Part shown: piece by piece, positions 1 through 8,144 of the stretch | Numbering within the stretch: the stretch's first letter is position 1 | How the letters are laid out: each line of letters opens with the position of its first letter | From: Sulfurovum sp. | GTDB lineage: Bacteria; Campylobacterota; Campylobacteria; Campylobacterales; Sulfurovaceae | Length of the DNA stretch: 64,000 bases | NCBI GenBank assembly: GCA_027063305.1 | Contig: JAMORY010000027.1 | Location: 62,001 to 126,000 of the forward strand | Direction of reading: 5' to 3' | Notes under the pieces: model-generated | Database searches by the model: none | Seen by the model: the letters and a program-made list of their open reading frames with translations, nothing else | Told to the model about the DNA's origin: nothing | Program-made: the position numbers and the translations under genes

Positions 1-596
1 TTGACCACATAACTTCCATCGGGATATTTTTTTGTAACACTCTGTTTATTGGGTGTCACACATATCGTACTGACACGTTCATTGAACATCATTGCATCTG
101 GCATGGCATTATAGGGGCTATATGGGTTCTCATCAAAATGTGCACTGTTACGGTTACCCACTTTGAAGAATCGTCGATCGATGACAATATCTCCTTCAAT
201 ACGGCGGATCCCTTTTGCTTTGATACGGGATACGATCTCTTGAAGGTCCTCATAACGAAGTGTCGGGTCACCGAACCCCTTTACGATCAGGTCGCCATAG
301 AGCGTTCCTTGACGTAGTTTTCCACGTATATAGAACTGTGTCGGCCAACGATAGGAAGGACCTAGTTTCAAAAGTGCCGCATAGGTAGTAAGTACCTTGA
401 TCACAGATGCTGGCTTACGGCTTTGTGTCGCATTGAGCGATACAAGAGGAAGAGAGGGCTCTCCAGCTTCTTTAATATAGAGGCTGATATCCTTACGCGG
501 TATCTTCGAACTATCGATCAGATTCTCTAACGCTTGAGGCATCGCAAAAAGAGGAATATATCCTATCATCAACAGCAGTATCAAGTATCTTATCAT
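1..596 (-). CDS. dacB: D-alanyl-D-alanine carboxypeptidase/endopeptidase, PBP4 (S13) type, 3' part beyond window
   Basis: Periplasmic low-molecular-mass penicillin-binding protein that trims or cleaves peptidoglycan peptides. The frame is open from an ATG at 596 to the window edge, so only about 198 N-terminal residues are visible. A hydrophobic signal peptide covers about residues 1-18 (ending PLFA). The family SxxK motif is PASVIK (S64, K67), and GDLIVKGFGDPTL matches the block following the active-site lysine in S13 enzymes. The SxN and KTG motifs would lie outside the window. Its start codon overlaps the TGA of the next gene on the same strand only in the sense that the methyltransferase at 593-1276 ends in ATGA, so the two are probably co-transcribed. 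Confidence 0.85.
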   Translation of the reverse strand, partial: MIRYLILLLMIGYIPLFAMPQALENLIDSSKIPRKDISLYIKEAGEPSLPLVSLNATQSRKPASVIKVLTTYAALLKLGPSYRWPTQFYIRGKLRQGTLYGDLIVKGFGDPTLRYEDLQEIVSRIKAKGIRRIEGDIVIDRRFFKVGNRNSAHFDENPYSPYNAMPDAMMFNERVSTICVTPNKQSVTKKYPDGSYVV

Positions 597-1276
597 GCCT
601 CTTTTTCCCAAATCGTCATCTCCATTCTTGCATAATTGTAATTTCGAGATGCCGTCTGTTGCGTCATCTCTATCTCGCCACGGTAAATACATCTAAATGT
701 TTCAGAAAAAATAGATCCGAGACGCTCCGGTGAGAGTGCACTCTGTGGTGTATACGCAGAGGTCACGACCACGGCACCCTTCTGCTTCAATCGCTCTTTA
801 AGTCTGCTTTGAAGTACCCTGATATCTGGGTCGAAAAGAGAGATGAGGTCAAAATTGCCAAATGACTCCCGTAACGTAGAGAGATCTGCTTTCCAGAAGT
901 TCACCTTCTTAGATGCAAAGTTCAGACCAAAGGTGTTCAACGAGATGTTCCGTACCTTCTCTTCCCATGGCAGTTGATATCTCAACATACCACTCTCCTT
1001 AAGACGCTGTGCTCCAAGAACCGCATATGCCGACCGCTCGATAGCCACGACCTCATCACAACTACGCGCGAACTCAAAACTACTTCTTCCCACACCACAT
1101 CCGACATCAAGTAAGCGTCCATGTAACAAAGAGGGAACCACTGCGTGTAGACGTGAGACCACTGTTGTAGGGAAATTCTTTTCTCCTAGAGGAAGGGCGT
1201 TATCCTCCCAGTCGAACAAACAGCGCAATGCAAAAGCATCCGATTCCTTTTTTCTTTGATCTGACACGTGTGTCAC
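593..1276 (-). CDS. SAM-dependent methyltransferase resembling the C-terminal domain of OvoA
   Basis: A 227-residue class I methyltransferase. The SAM-binding glycine loop is LLDVGCGVGRSSFEFA at about residues 55-70, followed by an acidic residue at the end of strand 2 (VVAIERS). The spacing and later blocks (FWKADLSTL, TSAYTPQSAL, a C-terminal RMEMTIWEKEA) recall the 4-mercaptohistidine N-methyltransferase domain fused to OvoA in ovothiol synthesis. Here the domain stands alone, and no sulfoxide synthase part is present in the window. The start is a GTG at 1276 with no clear ribosome binding site, so an internal GTG nine bases downstream is possible. It overlaps dacB by ATGA. The methyltransferase call is firm; the ovothiol link is inference. 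Confidence 0.75.
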   Translation of the reverse strand: MTHVSDQRKKESDAFALRCLFDWEDNALPLGEKNFPTTVVSRLHAVVPSLLHGRLLDVGCGVGRSSFEFARSCDEVVAIERSAYAVLGAQRLKESGMLRYQLPWEEKVRNISLNTFGLNFASKKVNFWKADLSTLRESFGNFDLISLFDPDIRVLQSRLKERLKQKGAVVVTSAYTPQSALSPERLGSIFSETFRCIYRGEIEMTQQTASRNYNYARMEMTIWEKEA

Positions 1277-1287
1277 CGGACAAAAGA

Positions 1288-1629
1288 TTAAAAGTCCACT
1301 TTCTCTTTCGCACTCTCGATCATAGAGATCACGATCGTATAGATATTTGCGACAACAGCACCGATCACAAGCCCTACTGCCAATGTATGGCTCTCAGGTG
1401 AGAACTTCATAACAAAGAAAGCCGGGATCAGATGAAGGTCAGCGACCAACGAACCCGCAAGTAGCTCCGCAGAGAGCAGATTACGTACCCCGATCTTCAA
1501 AATAGTCGAAATGACATTCACAGAACCCGCAACAAAGAGTGCCACAAGTGCTTCATCATATAAAAACGCCGCTGATGTGGTCAATGACATCAACGTAAAA
1601 AAGATATAAAAAACCTTACCCCACTGCAT
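1288..1629 (-). CDS. Small multi-spanning membrane protein (DUF6394-like)
   Basis: A 113-residue protein with about four hydrophobic segments, two of them interrupted by the conserved-looking stretch LKIGVRNLLSAELLAGSLVADLHLIPAF. I recall similar short proteins in Campylobacterota annotated as DUF6394; the function is unknown. The ATG at 1629 has a strong AGGAGG six bases upstream. It lies 11 bases upstream of the methyltransferase, so the pair plus dacB form one transcription unit on the minus strand. Confidence 0.7.
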   Translation of the reverse strand: MQWGKVFYIFFTLMSLTTSAAFLYDEALVALFVAGSVNVISTILKIGVRNLLSAELLAGSLVADLHLIPAFFVMKFSPESHTLAVGLVIGAVVANIYTIVISMIESAKEKVDF

Positions 1630-1689
1630 CCACTACCTCCTTTGAAGCAAAAGCGTTTTATTAAATAATTTAGAAAAACATTATTTTAA

Positions 1690-1750
1690 TAAAAAACTTT
1701 TTTTAGAAAAGCATACCACAATTCTTAATTCTTCACTCTTAATTCTTCAT
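1690..1750. repeat. Hairpin plus heptamer array (composite repeat A)
   Basis: An A/T-rich inverted segment ends in AGAAAAGCATACCACA. It is followed by four exact heptamers at 1720-1747: AATTCTT, AATTCTT, CACTCTT, AATTCTT. The same layout (hairpin, GCATACC box, heptamers) recurs at many intergenic sites in this window. Confidence 0.75.
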
Positions 1751-1754
1751 TTTT

Positions 1755-1775
1755 GTGGGCAATTGCCCACTCTAC
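1755..1775 (-). repeat. REP-like element: GTAG plus 16-bp palindrome
   Basis: Read on the minus strand this is GTAG (1775-1772), one A, then the perfect palindrome GTGGGCAATTGCCCAC (1770-1755). The same palindrome with the same GTAG neighbour occurs at 52828-52849. Confidence 0.65.
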
Positions 1776-1961
1776 AGCTTCGCCTCTGGCTCAGAGAGAA
1801 AATGCTTAGATCGTTCCATTTTCATACATGGCGCGCATCTTTTCATTTCTCTTTCTCCTTCTGTCCGAGCAAAGCCCGGTCAGAATTCCTCTCACTAAAG
1901 CTTCGCCTCTGGCTCAGAGAGAAAATGCTTAGATCGTTCCATTTTCATACATGGCGCGCAT
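1776..1961. repeat. Tandem duplication of the secF 3' end (63-bp identical copies)
   Basis: Positions 1776-1838 and 1899-1961 are identical over 63 bases, offset by 123 bases. The right copy holds the genuine secF ending MRAMYENGTI plus stop. The left copy repeats those codons, the stop and the following CTCTG-GCT-CAGAG hairpin downstream of the gene. The bases between the copies (A/G-rich on the minus strand) are similar to, but diverged from, the EKEKEK-coding tail. No coding role is expected for the left copy. Confidence 0.85.
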
Positions 1962-2900
1962 TTTCTCTTTCTCTTTCTCTCTTTTGCGTTTTTCGGCCTC
2001 TTTTTCTCGGAACTCTTTGACCGAGAAACCAAGCCATATCAAGATCGGTGATGCAACGAAGATCGATGAGTAGGTACCAACGACCACTCCCACAAGCAGG
2101 GTAAAACTGAACCCGCGGATGATCTCTCCTCCGAAGAGGAAAAGGGTCAAGACAACGAAGAATGTTGTCAGTGACGTTAACGTGGTTCTTGAGAGTGTCT
2201 GTGTAACGGACTCGTTGATAATACGGTCAAGCGCACTCTCTTTGCTATTTTGGATCCCTTCACGAATACGGTCAAAGACGATAATGGTATCGTTCAGCGA
2301 GTACCCCAAGATGGTCAAGAGCGCTGCTAAGGTATCGAGGTTGACCTCGACATTAAAGAGTACGACCGCTCCCATGGCAATGGTCACATCATGCACCAAC
2401 GCCAGAACCGAAGCGATGGCAAAACGCCATTCAAAACGGAACGATACATAGATCAAGATACCCAAGATTGCAAGGAAGAGCGACATCATTCCCTTCTCTC
2501 TTAGCTCCGAACCGACCTTCGCACCGACCATATCGACACGGCGTATTTCGAAGTTCCCCGTACCTTTAAGCAGTTCACGCATCGTATCACCCATATCTTT
2601 ACCCAGTGATTTACTACTGGTTTTCGTACGGATAATGATCTCGTTCTCGTTCCCGAAATAGGTTACACTTGCATTCTCATAGTTCTTATCTTGGGTGATC
2701 GCTTTTCTGATCTTATCGATCGGTGCCTTCTTGTCGTAGTGTACCTGAACCAAAGTACCACCGGCAAAATCGAGCCCGTAGTTGAAGCCTTTGGTAAAGA
2801 TCAGCCCCAGCGAGAGCACCACCAATACGATCGATAGAATACCAAAGCGTCTACTCTGCTTCATCAGCTCCAGAGGTTTATTATACTTGAATACTTCCAT
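1929..2900 (-). CDS. secF: Protein translocase subunit SecF
   Basis: Inner-membrane partner of SecD that uses the proton motive force to complete preprotein export through SecYEG. The 323 residues show six membrane segments. The first periplasmic domain follows FNYGLDFAGGTLVQV, the characteristic SecF/SecD family block. The transmembrane part includes SLNDTIIVFDRIRE, the typical D-x-R motif. The start ATG shares an A with the TAA of secD (TAATG), so translation is coupled. The C-terminal tail is charged (KRKREKEKEKMRAMYENGTI), and its coding end has been duplicated downstream. Confidence 0.96.
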   Translation of the reverse strand: MEVFKYNKPLELMKQSRRFGILSIVLVVLSLGLIFTKGFNYGLDFAGGTLVQVHYDKKAPIDKIRKAITQDKNYENASVTYFGNENEIIIRTKTSSKSLGKDMGDTMRELLKGTGNFEIRRVDMVGAKVGSELREKGMMSLFLAILGILIYVSFRFEWRFAIASVLALVHDVTIAMGAVVLFNVEVNLDTLAALLTILGYSLNDTIIVFDRIREGIQNSKESALDRIINESVTQTLSRTTLTSLTTFFVVLTLFLFGGEIIRGFSFTLLVGVVVGTYSSIFVASPILIWLGFSVKEFREKEAEKRKREKEKEKMRAMYENGTI

Positions 2901-4480
2901 TATTTCTCTCCCCCTGTTTTAATACCGAACCAGAAATCCAAACGCTTCTTGTCGATCTTTGGCAATAACCACTGATAGATACCGTGTGTTCCGACAATAG
3001 CCGTAAGCATCGATGCCAAAATACCGATACCCATCGTAAGCGCGAACCCTTTAAGCGGTCCTGTACCGTAAGCCCAAAGAACCACAGCAGCAATGAGTGT
3101 TGTTACATTCGCATCCAAGATCGCAGTAAAGGCTTTGTCATACCCCTCTTCGATCGATTTGGCAATAGACTTGCCTTCATGTAGCAACTCACGAATACGC
3201 TCGTTAATAATGACGTTCGCATCGACCGCCATACCGACGGTCAGGACGATACCTGCCATACCCGGCAGTGTCAAGGTCGCACCAAAGAGCGACATAATAG
3301 CCAAGATCAGGAAAAGGTTCCCTATCAGTGCCACATCGGCAATGACTCCTGCCATACCGTAGTAGAGTATCATAAAGATGACCACCAGTACGAATCCGAG
3401 GATCAATGCCATGGAGCTTGCTTTGATATTGTCTGCTCCAAGACTTGGACCTACCGAGCGTTTCTCCATCACATAGACCGGTGCCAACAGCGCCCCTGAA
3501 CGCAGTGCGATCGCAAGGTCATGCGCCTCTTCGAGTTTGAAGTTACCCGAGATCTGCACATGTCCGCCACCGATACGCTCACGAATGACCGGTGCGGAGT
3601 AGACCTTATTATCAAGTACGACCGCCATACGCTTACCGACCGCTTTTGCCGTGAAATCACCGAATATCTTTGCACCCTGTCCGTTAAGGGTAAAGTTGAT
3701 CACAGGCTGGTTGTTCTGGTCGAACCCGACCTTCGCATCGGTCAACATCGAACCGTCAAGTACGGGGATCGCTCTAAGCAGATACTTTTGATGCGCATTA
3801 TAGACATCGGGCAAGATCACATCCCCGTAACTTTTGGCCTCATTGGGACTCATGGTCATGACACGTGCTGCTCTGTCCTCATCAACCGCCATGAGCTGAA
3901 GGTGTGCCGCACGGGCGATCAGTTCACGGATACGCTGCTCATCCGCCTGTGTCTTGATACCCGGCACCTCGACAAGGATCTTATCCTCTCCTTGTTTGGC
4001 AACCGTCGGTTCGGCAAGACCGAACTCATTAAGACGGTTACGGATCGTATCGACGGCTTGTTTGATGGCATTGGCTTTGGTGCGTGCCATCTCTTCTTGT
4101 GTCATTGTCAATGTGAACTTCAAACCGTTCTCACTCAGAGTCACACCCTCAAGCTCCTTTTTCAGCAATGCTTTGGCTTTCGCCACATCATCCTGATCGA
4201 GCAGTTCGAATGTCACTTTTGTTCCATCGGTACGAAGGTCATCAAAGATGATCTCTTCATCATCAAAGAGATACTTCACACTTGCTGCAATGGATTTGAT
4301 ACGTGACTCGATCGCCACATCGCTCTTGATCCCAAGAAGCATATGCAGCCCCCCTTGAAGATCAAGCCCGAGCGTGATCTTCTTCCCACTCTCGCTCTGT
4401 GTCAAAGAGGGGATAGAGAAAACGACCCCGAAAATGAGCGCAAAGGCGAAGAGTATCACTCTGAAATTAAGCGTTTTCAT
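2900..4480 (-). CDS. secD: Protein translocase subunit SecD
   Basis: Large subunit of the SecDF export motor. It has an N-terminal membrane segment, the family block LGLDLQGGLHMLLGI near residues 45-60, a large periplasmic domain and five further membrane segments including GMAVDANVIINERIRE. I place the start at the ATG at 4480 (MKTLNFRVILFAFALIF), about 526 residues, because a membrane segment begins immediately. Earlier in-frame ATGs up to 4519 lie deeper inside yajC. The overlap with yajC is 14 bases. Order yajC-secD-secF is the usual one. Confidence 0.95.
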   Translation of the reverse strand: MKTLNFRVILFAFALIFGVVFSIPSLTQSESGKKITLGLDLQGGLHMLLGIKSDVAIESRIKSIAASVKYLFDDEEIIFDDLRTDGTKVTFELLDQDDVAKAKALLKKELEGVTLSENGLKFTLTMTQEEMARTKANAIKQAVDTIRNRLNEFGLAEPTVAKQGEDKILVEVPGIKTQADEQRIRELIARAAHLQLMAVDEDRAARVMTMSPNEAKSYGDVILPDVYNAHQKYLLRAIPVLDGSMLTDAKVGFDQNNQPVINFTLNGQGAKIFGDFTAKAVGKRMAVVLDNKVYSAPVIRERIGGGHVQISGNFKLEEAHDLAIALRSGALLAPVYVMEKRSVGPSLGADNIKASSMALILGFVLVVIFMILYYGMAGVIADVALIGNLFLILAIMSLFGATLTLPGMAGIVLTVGMAVDANVIINERIRELLHEGKSIAKSIEEGYDKAFTAILDANVTTLIAAVVLWAYGTGPLKGFALTMGIGILASMLTAIVGTHGIYQWLLPKIDKKRLDFWFGIKTGGEK

Positions 4481-4754
4481 TGCCTGCATCAACCTTTCTG
4501 GCGACATAGTTTCTATCAAGCTTCACTACGGTTTCGTCATTTAACTTGATTTTGATAAAATCCTCTTCAGGTTTGATCACTGTTGCGACCAATCCACCGT
4601 TCGTGATGATCTTATCGCCTTTTTGAAGCCCTGCGATCATCGCTTCATGCTCTTTTCGCTGTTTGTTCTGAGGTCTGATAATTAAAAAATAGAAGATCGC
4701 AAAGAGGATCAAAAGTGGAATAAATGATCCGATTACACTGCCTTGTTGTGCCAT
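4467..4754 (-). CDS. yajC: Preprotein translocase subunit YajC
   Basis: Small single-span inner-membrane protein associated with SecDF. The start ATG at 4754 gives MAQQGSVIGSFIP, then the membrane segment LLILFAIFYFLIIRPQNKQRKEH, the hallmark IRPQxK junction, and a cytoplasmic domain with LQKGDKIITNGGLVATV. It is about 95 residues, normal for the family. An upstream in-frame start would only add residues overlapping the divergent lnt promoter area. First gene of the yajC-secD-secF unit. Confidence 0.95.
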   Translation of the reverse strand: MAQQGSVIGSFIPLLILFAIFYFLIIRPQNKQRKEHEAMIAGLQKGDKIITNGGLVATVIKPEEDFIKIKLNDETVVKLDRNYVARKVDAGNENA

Positions 4755-4818
4755 GTGGAATCCTTTTAGTGGTAAAATGAGCCAATATTTTAGCACCATT
4801 AAGTTAACAGGAGGCTTT

Positions 4819-6120
4819 TTGTCCTATCACCCGAAACTTCACCGTTACACTCCCGTTCTCAAAGGTCTCTTGATCGCACTTTCAGGATCGTTCTTTATCT
4901 ATAGTGCTTATTGGCACTACACATCTCCACTCCTAAACACTCTTGCCGGACTCTTTACGCTCTATGCCCTTTTGCGGGCAGGCAGTGCGGTCTGGTTCTG
5001 GAGCGGATCTTTTTTCGGGCTTTTTTGGTTCTGGTGGATCGGACTAAGCTTCGTACACTACCAGATGCACTGGGCGATCCTACCGGTCGAACTTGGCGTT
5101 GCACTCATTTACGGAGGGATCTTTTGGCTCATTGCCAAAATAGCGCTGAGTGCTGAGCATTTAGCATGTAGAAATAGAAGCATTGCCATGCAACACATAC
5201 CGACAATTCCCAATCTAATCATCAAAGCCCTCGGGCTCTTGGTACTTAGTTACATCCACCCTTTTGGCTTCGACTGGTTCAAGCCTGAGCTTCTTTTTGT
5301 TCAAAGCTACTTCGGGATCGAAAAGTGGCGGTTTGCCATCATTCTTACTGCATTGGTACTCTTGATATGGAAGCGTAACTCGTTGGTACTTATCGTACTG
5401 CTTCTTGCCTACGCCCCCGATACGACAAAGCTCTCTTATGCACCGCTAAAAGCACCCGTTGCATTGATCACGACCATGACACCGGTCGAGCAAAAATGGG
5501 ATGAGAAGAACCATGCGCGTCAATTTGCCGCACTCTTTACACAGATACAAGAAGCGATCGATGCAAAAAAAGAGACCGTTGTGCTTCCTGAGTCCGTCTT
5601 CCCTGTTTTTTTGAACTACAATGCCACCTACTTCGACCGTCTGCACCAACTGGCAAAAAAGATCAACATCGTTACGGGTGCGCTCTATCTTGACGAAACG
5701 AAAGTTCCCAGGAATGCTACCTATATCTTTACAAAAGAGGGTAAGGTACAAGTAGCCAACAAGGTCATCCTCGTTCCTTTCGGAGAGGCGAATCCCCTGC
5801 CCGATCTTCTTAGCGACTGGGTCAACCGCATCTTCTACGACGGTGCCATCGACTACAAAGCCGCTGCCGATATCTCCGACTATGAACTCTCAGGCAAGCG
5901 CTACCGTAACGCCATCTGCTTTGAAGCAACCTCCGAACGACTCTACGAGAAAGAGCCCGAACGGATGATCGTACTAAGCAACAACGGCTGGTTCACTCCC
6001 TCGATAGAGCCGACCCTCCAACAGCTTCTGCTACAATACTACAGTCGAAAATACGGTACGACGATCTACCATGCCGTGAATGGATCACCCTCATACCGTA
6101 TTGCCCCAAAGGAGCCTTGA
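4819..6120 (+). CDS. lnt: Apolipoprotein N-acyltransferase
   Basis: Inner-membrane enzyme that adds the third acyl chain to the N-terminal cysteine of lipoproteins. About 433 residues: an N-terminal membrane domain with several W/F-rich helices, then a C-terminal nitrilase-like domain with VVLPESVFP (catalytic Glu block), NKVILVPFGE (Lys block) and NAICFEATSE (Cys block). The start is a TTG at 4819 behind a perfect AGGAGG at 4809-4814; upstream ATGs at 4753 and 4777 lack such a site and collide with the divergent yajC start. Residues about 108-131 (SAEHLACRNRSIAMQH region) look like an in-frame insertion made of heptamer repeats. First gene of the long plus-strand run. Confidence 0.9.
   Translation: MSYHPKLHRYTPVLKGLLIALSGSFFIYSAYWHYTSPLLNTLAGLFTLYALLRAGSAVWFWSGSFFGLFWFWWIGLSFVHYQMHWAILPVELGVALIYGGIFWLIAKIALSAEHLACRNRSIAMQHIPTIPNLIIKALGLLVLSYIHPFGFDWFKPELLFVQSYFGIEKWRFAIILTALVLLIWKRNSLVLIVLLLAYAPDTTKLSYAPLKAPVALITTMTPVEQKWDEKNHARQFAALFTQIQEAIDAKKETVVLPESVFPVFLNYNATYFDRLHQLAKKINIVTGALYLDETKVPRNATYIFTKEGKVQVANKVILVPFGEANPLPDLLSDWVNRIFYDGAIDYKAAADISDYELSGKRYRNAICFEATSERLYEKEPERMIVLSNNGWFTPSIEPTLQQLLLQYYSRKYGTTIYHAVNGSPSYRIAPKEP
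5142..5201. repeat. Heptamer array and hairpin-like tail inside lnt
   Basis: Positions 5142-5169 split cleanly into AGCGCTG, AGTGCTG, AGCATTT, AGCATGT, matching the AGCGTTG unit found inside murG. The following AAGCATTGCCATGCAACACATACC resembles in its parts the GCATTGC..GCATACC hairpin-and-box seen at 56309. The reading frame stays open through it. Confidence 0.6.
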
Positions 6121-6123
6121 CCC

Positions 6124-6528
6124 ATGAGATTCAAATCTTTTTTCATCGCCCCCATCAAAGGCTACCAGTATATTTCACGGATGTTGCCCGCCAACTGCCG
6201 ATACTATCCGACCTGTTCGGAGTATGCCAAGTGGCAGTTTGAGTTCAATGCGCCCCATCGGGCACTGGCTGCGAGCACGCTGCGTATTTTACGCTGTAAC
6301 CAGCTCTTTGATGGCGGCATAGACTACCCTGTGGTTCATTTTCGACCACCAAAGCCTGCAACATCACTCAGTATTAATCAATTTTGTGGCAAAATCAACA
6401 TAGTCTATTGGCTGGTTCCAAAGGATACAGGCCGTTCACTCTATTATGTCATAAAGGATTTCGATGCCAGCAACCCAAAAGATCACACTCCACAACCCAT
6501 TGGATATGCACCTTCATCTTCGCGATGA
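6124..6528 (+). CDS. yidD: Membrane protein insertion efficiency factor YidD family
   Basis: Small YidD-family protein thought to assist YidC-mediated membrane insertion. The family core is clear: an amphipathic start ([29 protein letters not shown]) with the paired cysteines of CRYYPTCS, then [17 protein letters not shown]. At 134 residues it is longer than the usual 70-90, with a C-terminal extension ([30 protein letters not shown]). The ATG lies four bases after the lnt stop. The 3' end overlaps pyrC by 65 bases, so the last 20 or so residues share DNA with the pyrC start. Confidence 0.9.
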   Translation: MRFKSFFIAPIKGYQYISRMLPANCRYYPTCSEYAKWQFEFNAPHRALAASTLRILRCNQLFDGGIDYPVVHFRPPKPATSLSINQFCGKINIVYWLVPKDTGRSLYYVIKDFDASNPKDHTPQPIGYAPSSSR

Positions 6529-7492
6529 GGAGATGCTGCACAATATTGCACAAAGTTCTGCAAAGAGTTTCAGCGGTGCGATCGTCATGCCCAATCTCGT
6601 ACCTCCAGTCACGACCAAGGAAGCGGTGATCGCATACAGATCACGCATTAAAGAGGCGATAGACGATGAGGCGTTCACACCCTATATGACCCTCTTCTTC
6701 AAGCCCGACTACAGCCGTGCTTTTTTAGAAGAGGTACGTGATGAGATCACTGCGATCAAGCTCTACCCCGCAGGGATCACCACCAACTCCGAAGGGGGTG
6801 TAAGCGGTTTTGATGTCGAAGAGCTCAGAGAGACCCTTGAAGCGATGGCTGATCTGAACATTCCGCTCTGCGTACACGGAGAGACCAACGGCTTTGTAAT
6901 GGACAGAGAAGCGGAGTTCGTGCCGATCTATGAGAAGCTTGCCAAGGCATTTCCAAAACTGAAGATCATCATGGAGCACATCACCACCAAAGAGAGTGTC
7001 GCCGCGCTGGATAGATATGAGAATCTCTATGCAACCATTACCGTCCACCACCTCTTCATTACCCTTGACGATGTCGCAGGAGGCATGCTGCAACCGCACC
7101 TCTTCTGTAAACCTATTGCTAAACGTCCCGAAGACAGAGAGGCTCTCTTACGTGTTGCACTCGAAGCACACCCTAAAGTGATGTTCGGATCGGACTCCGC
7201 ACCGCACCCCAAACATGCAAAAGAGAACTGCGGATGTGCTGCGGGGGTCTTTACCGCACCTGTAGCACTTCAACTACTGACAGAACTTTTTGAAAAACAC
7301 AACGCCCCTATTGAGAACCTGCAAGCATTCGTCAGCACCAATGCACAGAAAATCTACGGTATTACACCGCTTCAAAAGAGCGTTACACTCATCAAAGAAC
7401 CTTTTGTCGTACCTGCCGAGTATAACGGAGTCGTACCGATGTTCGCAGGTGAAGAGATCGCCTACAGTATCGAGGAGGTGAACGTTGGATAG
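6464..7492 (+). CDS. pyrC: Dihydroorotase, class II
   Basis: Third step of de novo pyrimidine synthesis: cyclises N-carbamoyl-aspartate to dihydroorotate. 342 residues, normal for the E. coli-type enzyme. Metal ligands are visible in DMHLHLRD (H16, H18), the carboxylated lysine in AIKLYPAG (K99), and later VHGE, EHITT and GSDSAPH. The ATG at 6464 has AAAGGAT just upstream. It overlaps yidD by 65 bases and the next gene by eight, so the run is translationally coupled. Confidence 0.95.
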   Translation: MPATQKITLHNPLDMHLHLRDEEMLHNIAQSSAKSFSGAIVMPNLVPPVTTKEAVIAYRSRIKEAIDDEAFTPYMTLFFKPDYSRAFLEEVRDEITAIKLYPAGITTNSEGGVSGFDVEELRETLEAMADLNIPLCVHGETNGFVMDREAEFVPIYEKLAKAFPKLKIIMEHITTKESVAALDRYENLYATITVHHLFITLDDVAGGMLQPHLFCKPIAKRPEDREALLRVALEAHPKVMFGSDSAPHPKHAKENCGCAAGVFTAPVALQLLTELFEKHNAPIENLQAFVSTNAQKIYGITPLQKSVTLIKEPFVVPAEYNGVVPMFAGEEIAYSIEEVNVG

Positions 7493-8144
7493 TAAACTCG
7501 AAGAGTTCGCCAAAGGGCATGAGGCGTTCAAGACCGTTAAGTTCAACCAGAACAAAGAGCGCTTCAAAAGCCTTGTAGAGAAGGGGCAGAACCCCAAAGC
7601 GCTCTTTATCGGCTGTAGCGACTCCCGTGTCATGCCTGCCATGATCACAGGAAGCCGGCCCGGAGACCTCTTCATTATCCGCAACATCGGGAACTTCGTC
7701 GCACCATTCAAACCCGATGCGGACTATCATGCTACCGCATCTGCCATCGAGTATGCCGTTTCAGTGCTGGAGATCTCTGACATTATCGTCTGCGGGCACT
7801 CCAACTGCGGTGCGATCGCAGCACTCTATAAGGATATCGAGCAGACACAAGAGAATATCCATACCGTCAAGTGGCTGGAGCTGGGTGCTGCGGCGAAGAA
7901 GATCGCACTCCTTTCACATAAAGACCGCCCCAAAGAGGAGCTTCTTAACTATACCGAGAAGATATCGGTCATTCACCAGCTTGACAATCTGCTTACCTAT
8001 CCGGCGGTCAAAAAGCGTGTCGATGAAGGCAAACTCTTCTTGCACGGGTGGCACTACGACCTGCAAAACGGTACAATCGAATATTATGATGATGAGGATT
8101 ACGAGTTCAAAACACTTTGTAAAAATGAGGAGACACGATCATGA
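7485..8144 (+). CDS. Beta-class carbonic anhydrase
   Basis: Zinc enzyme interconverting carbon dioxide and bicarbonate. Zinc ligands and the catalytic dyad are in CSDSR (C44, D46, R48) and HSNCGA (H105, C108). 219 residues. The start is a TTG at 7485 with GAGGAGG at 7472-7478, inside the end of pyrC, so the pyrC stop (TAG) lies in the third codon region of this gene. Bicarbonate supply next to pyrimidine synthesis is plausible but only inferred from the position. Confidence 0.92.
   Translation: MDSKLEEFAKGHEAFKTVKFNQNKERFKSLVEKGQNPKALFIGCSDSRVMPAMITGSRPGDLFIIRNIGNFVAPFKPDADYHATASAIEYAVSVLEISDIIVCGHSNCGAIAALYKDIEQTQENIHTVKWLELGAAAKKIALLSHKDRPKEELLNYTEKISVIHQLDNLLTYPAVKKRVDEGKLFLHGWHYDLQNGTIEYYDDEDYEFKTLCKNEETRS

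Noticed and set aside
1763-2020. 85-codon frame with internally repeated protein sequence
   Set aside because: It reads the duplicated secF 3' DNA backward; the repeat in the protein is only the DNA duplication.
3521-4306. 261-codon open frame on the plus strand opposite secD
   Set aside because: Mirror of a highly conserved gene; Cys/His/Arg-rich composition, no ribosome binding site and no recognisable family.
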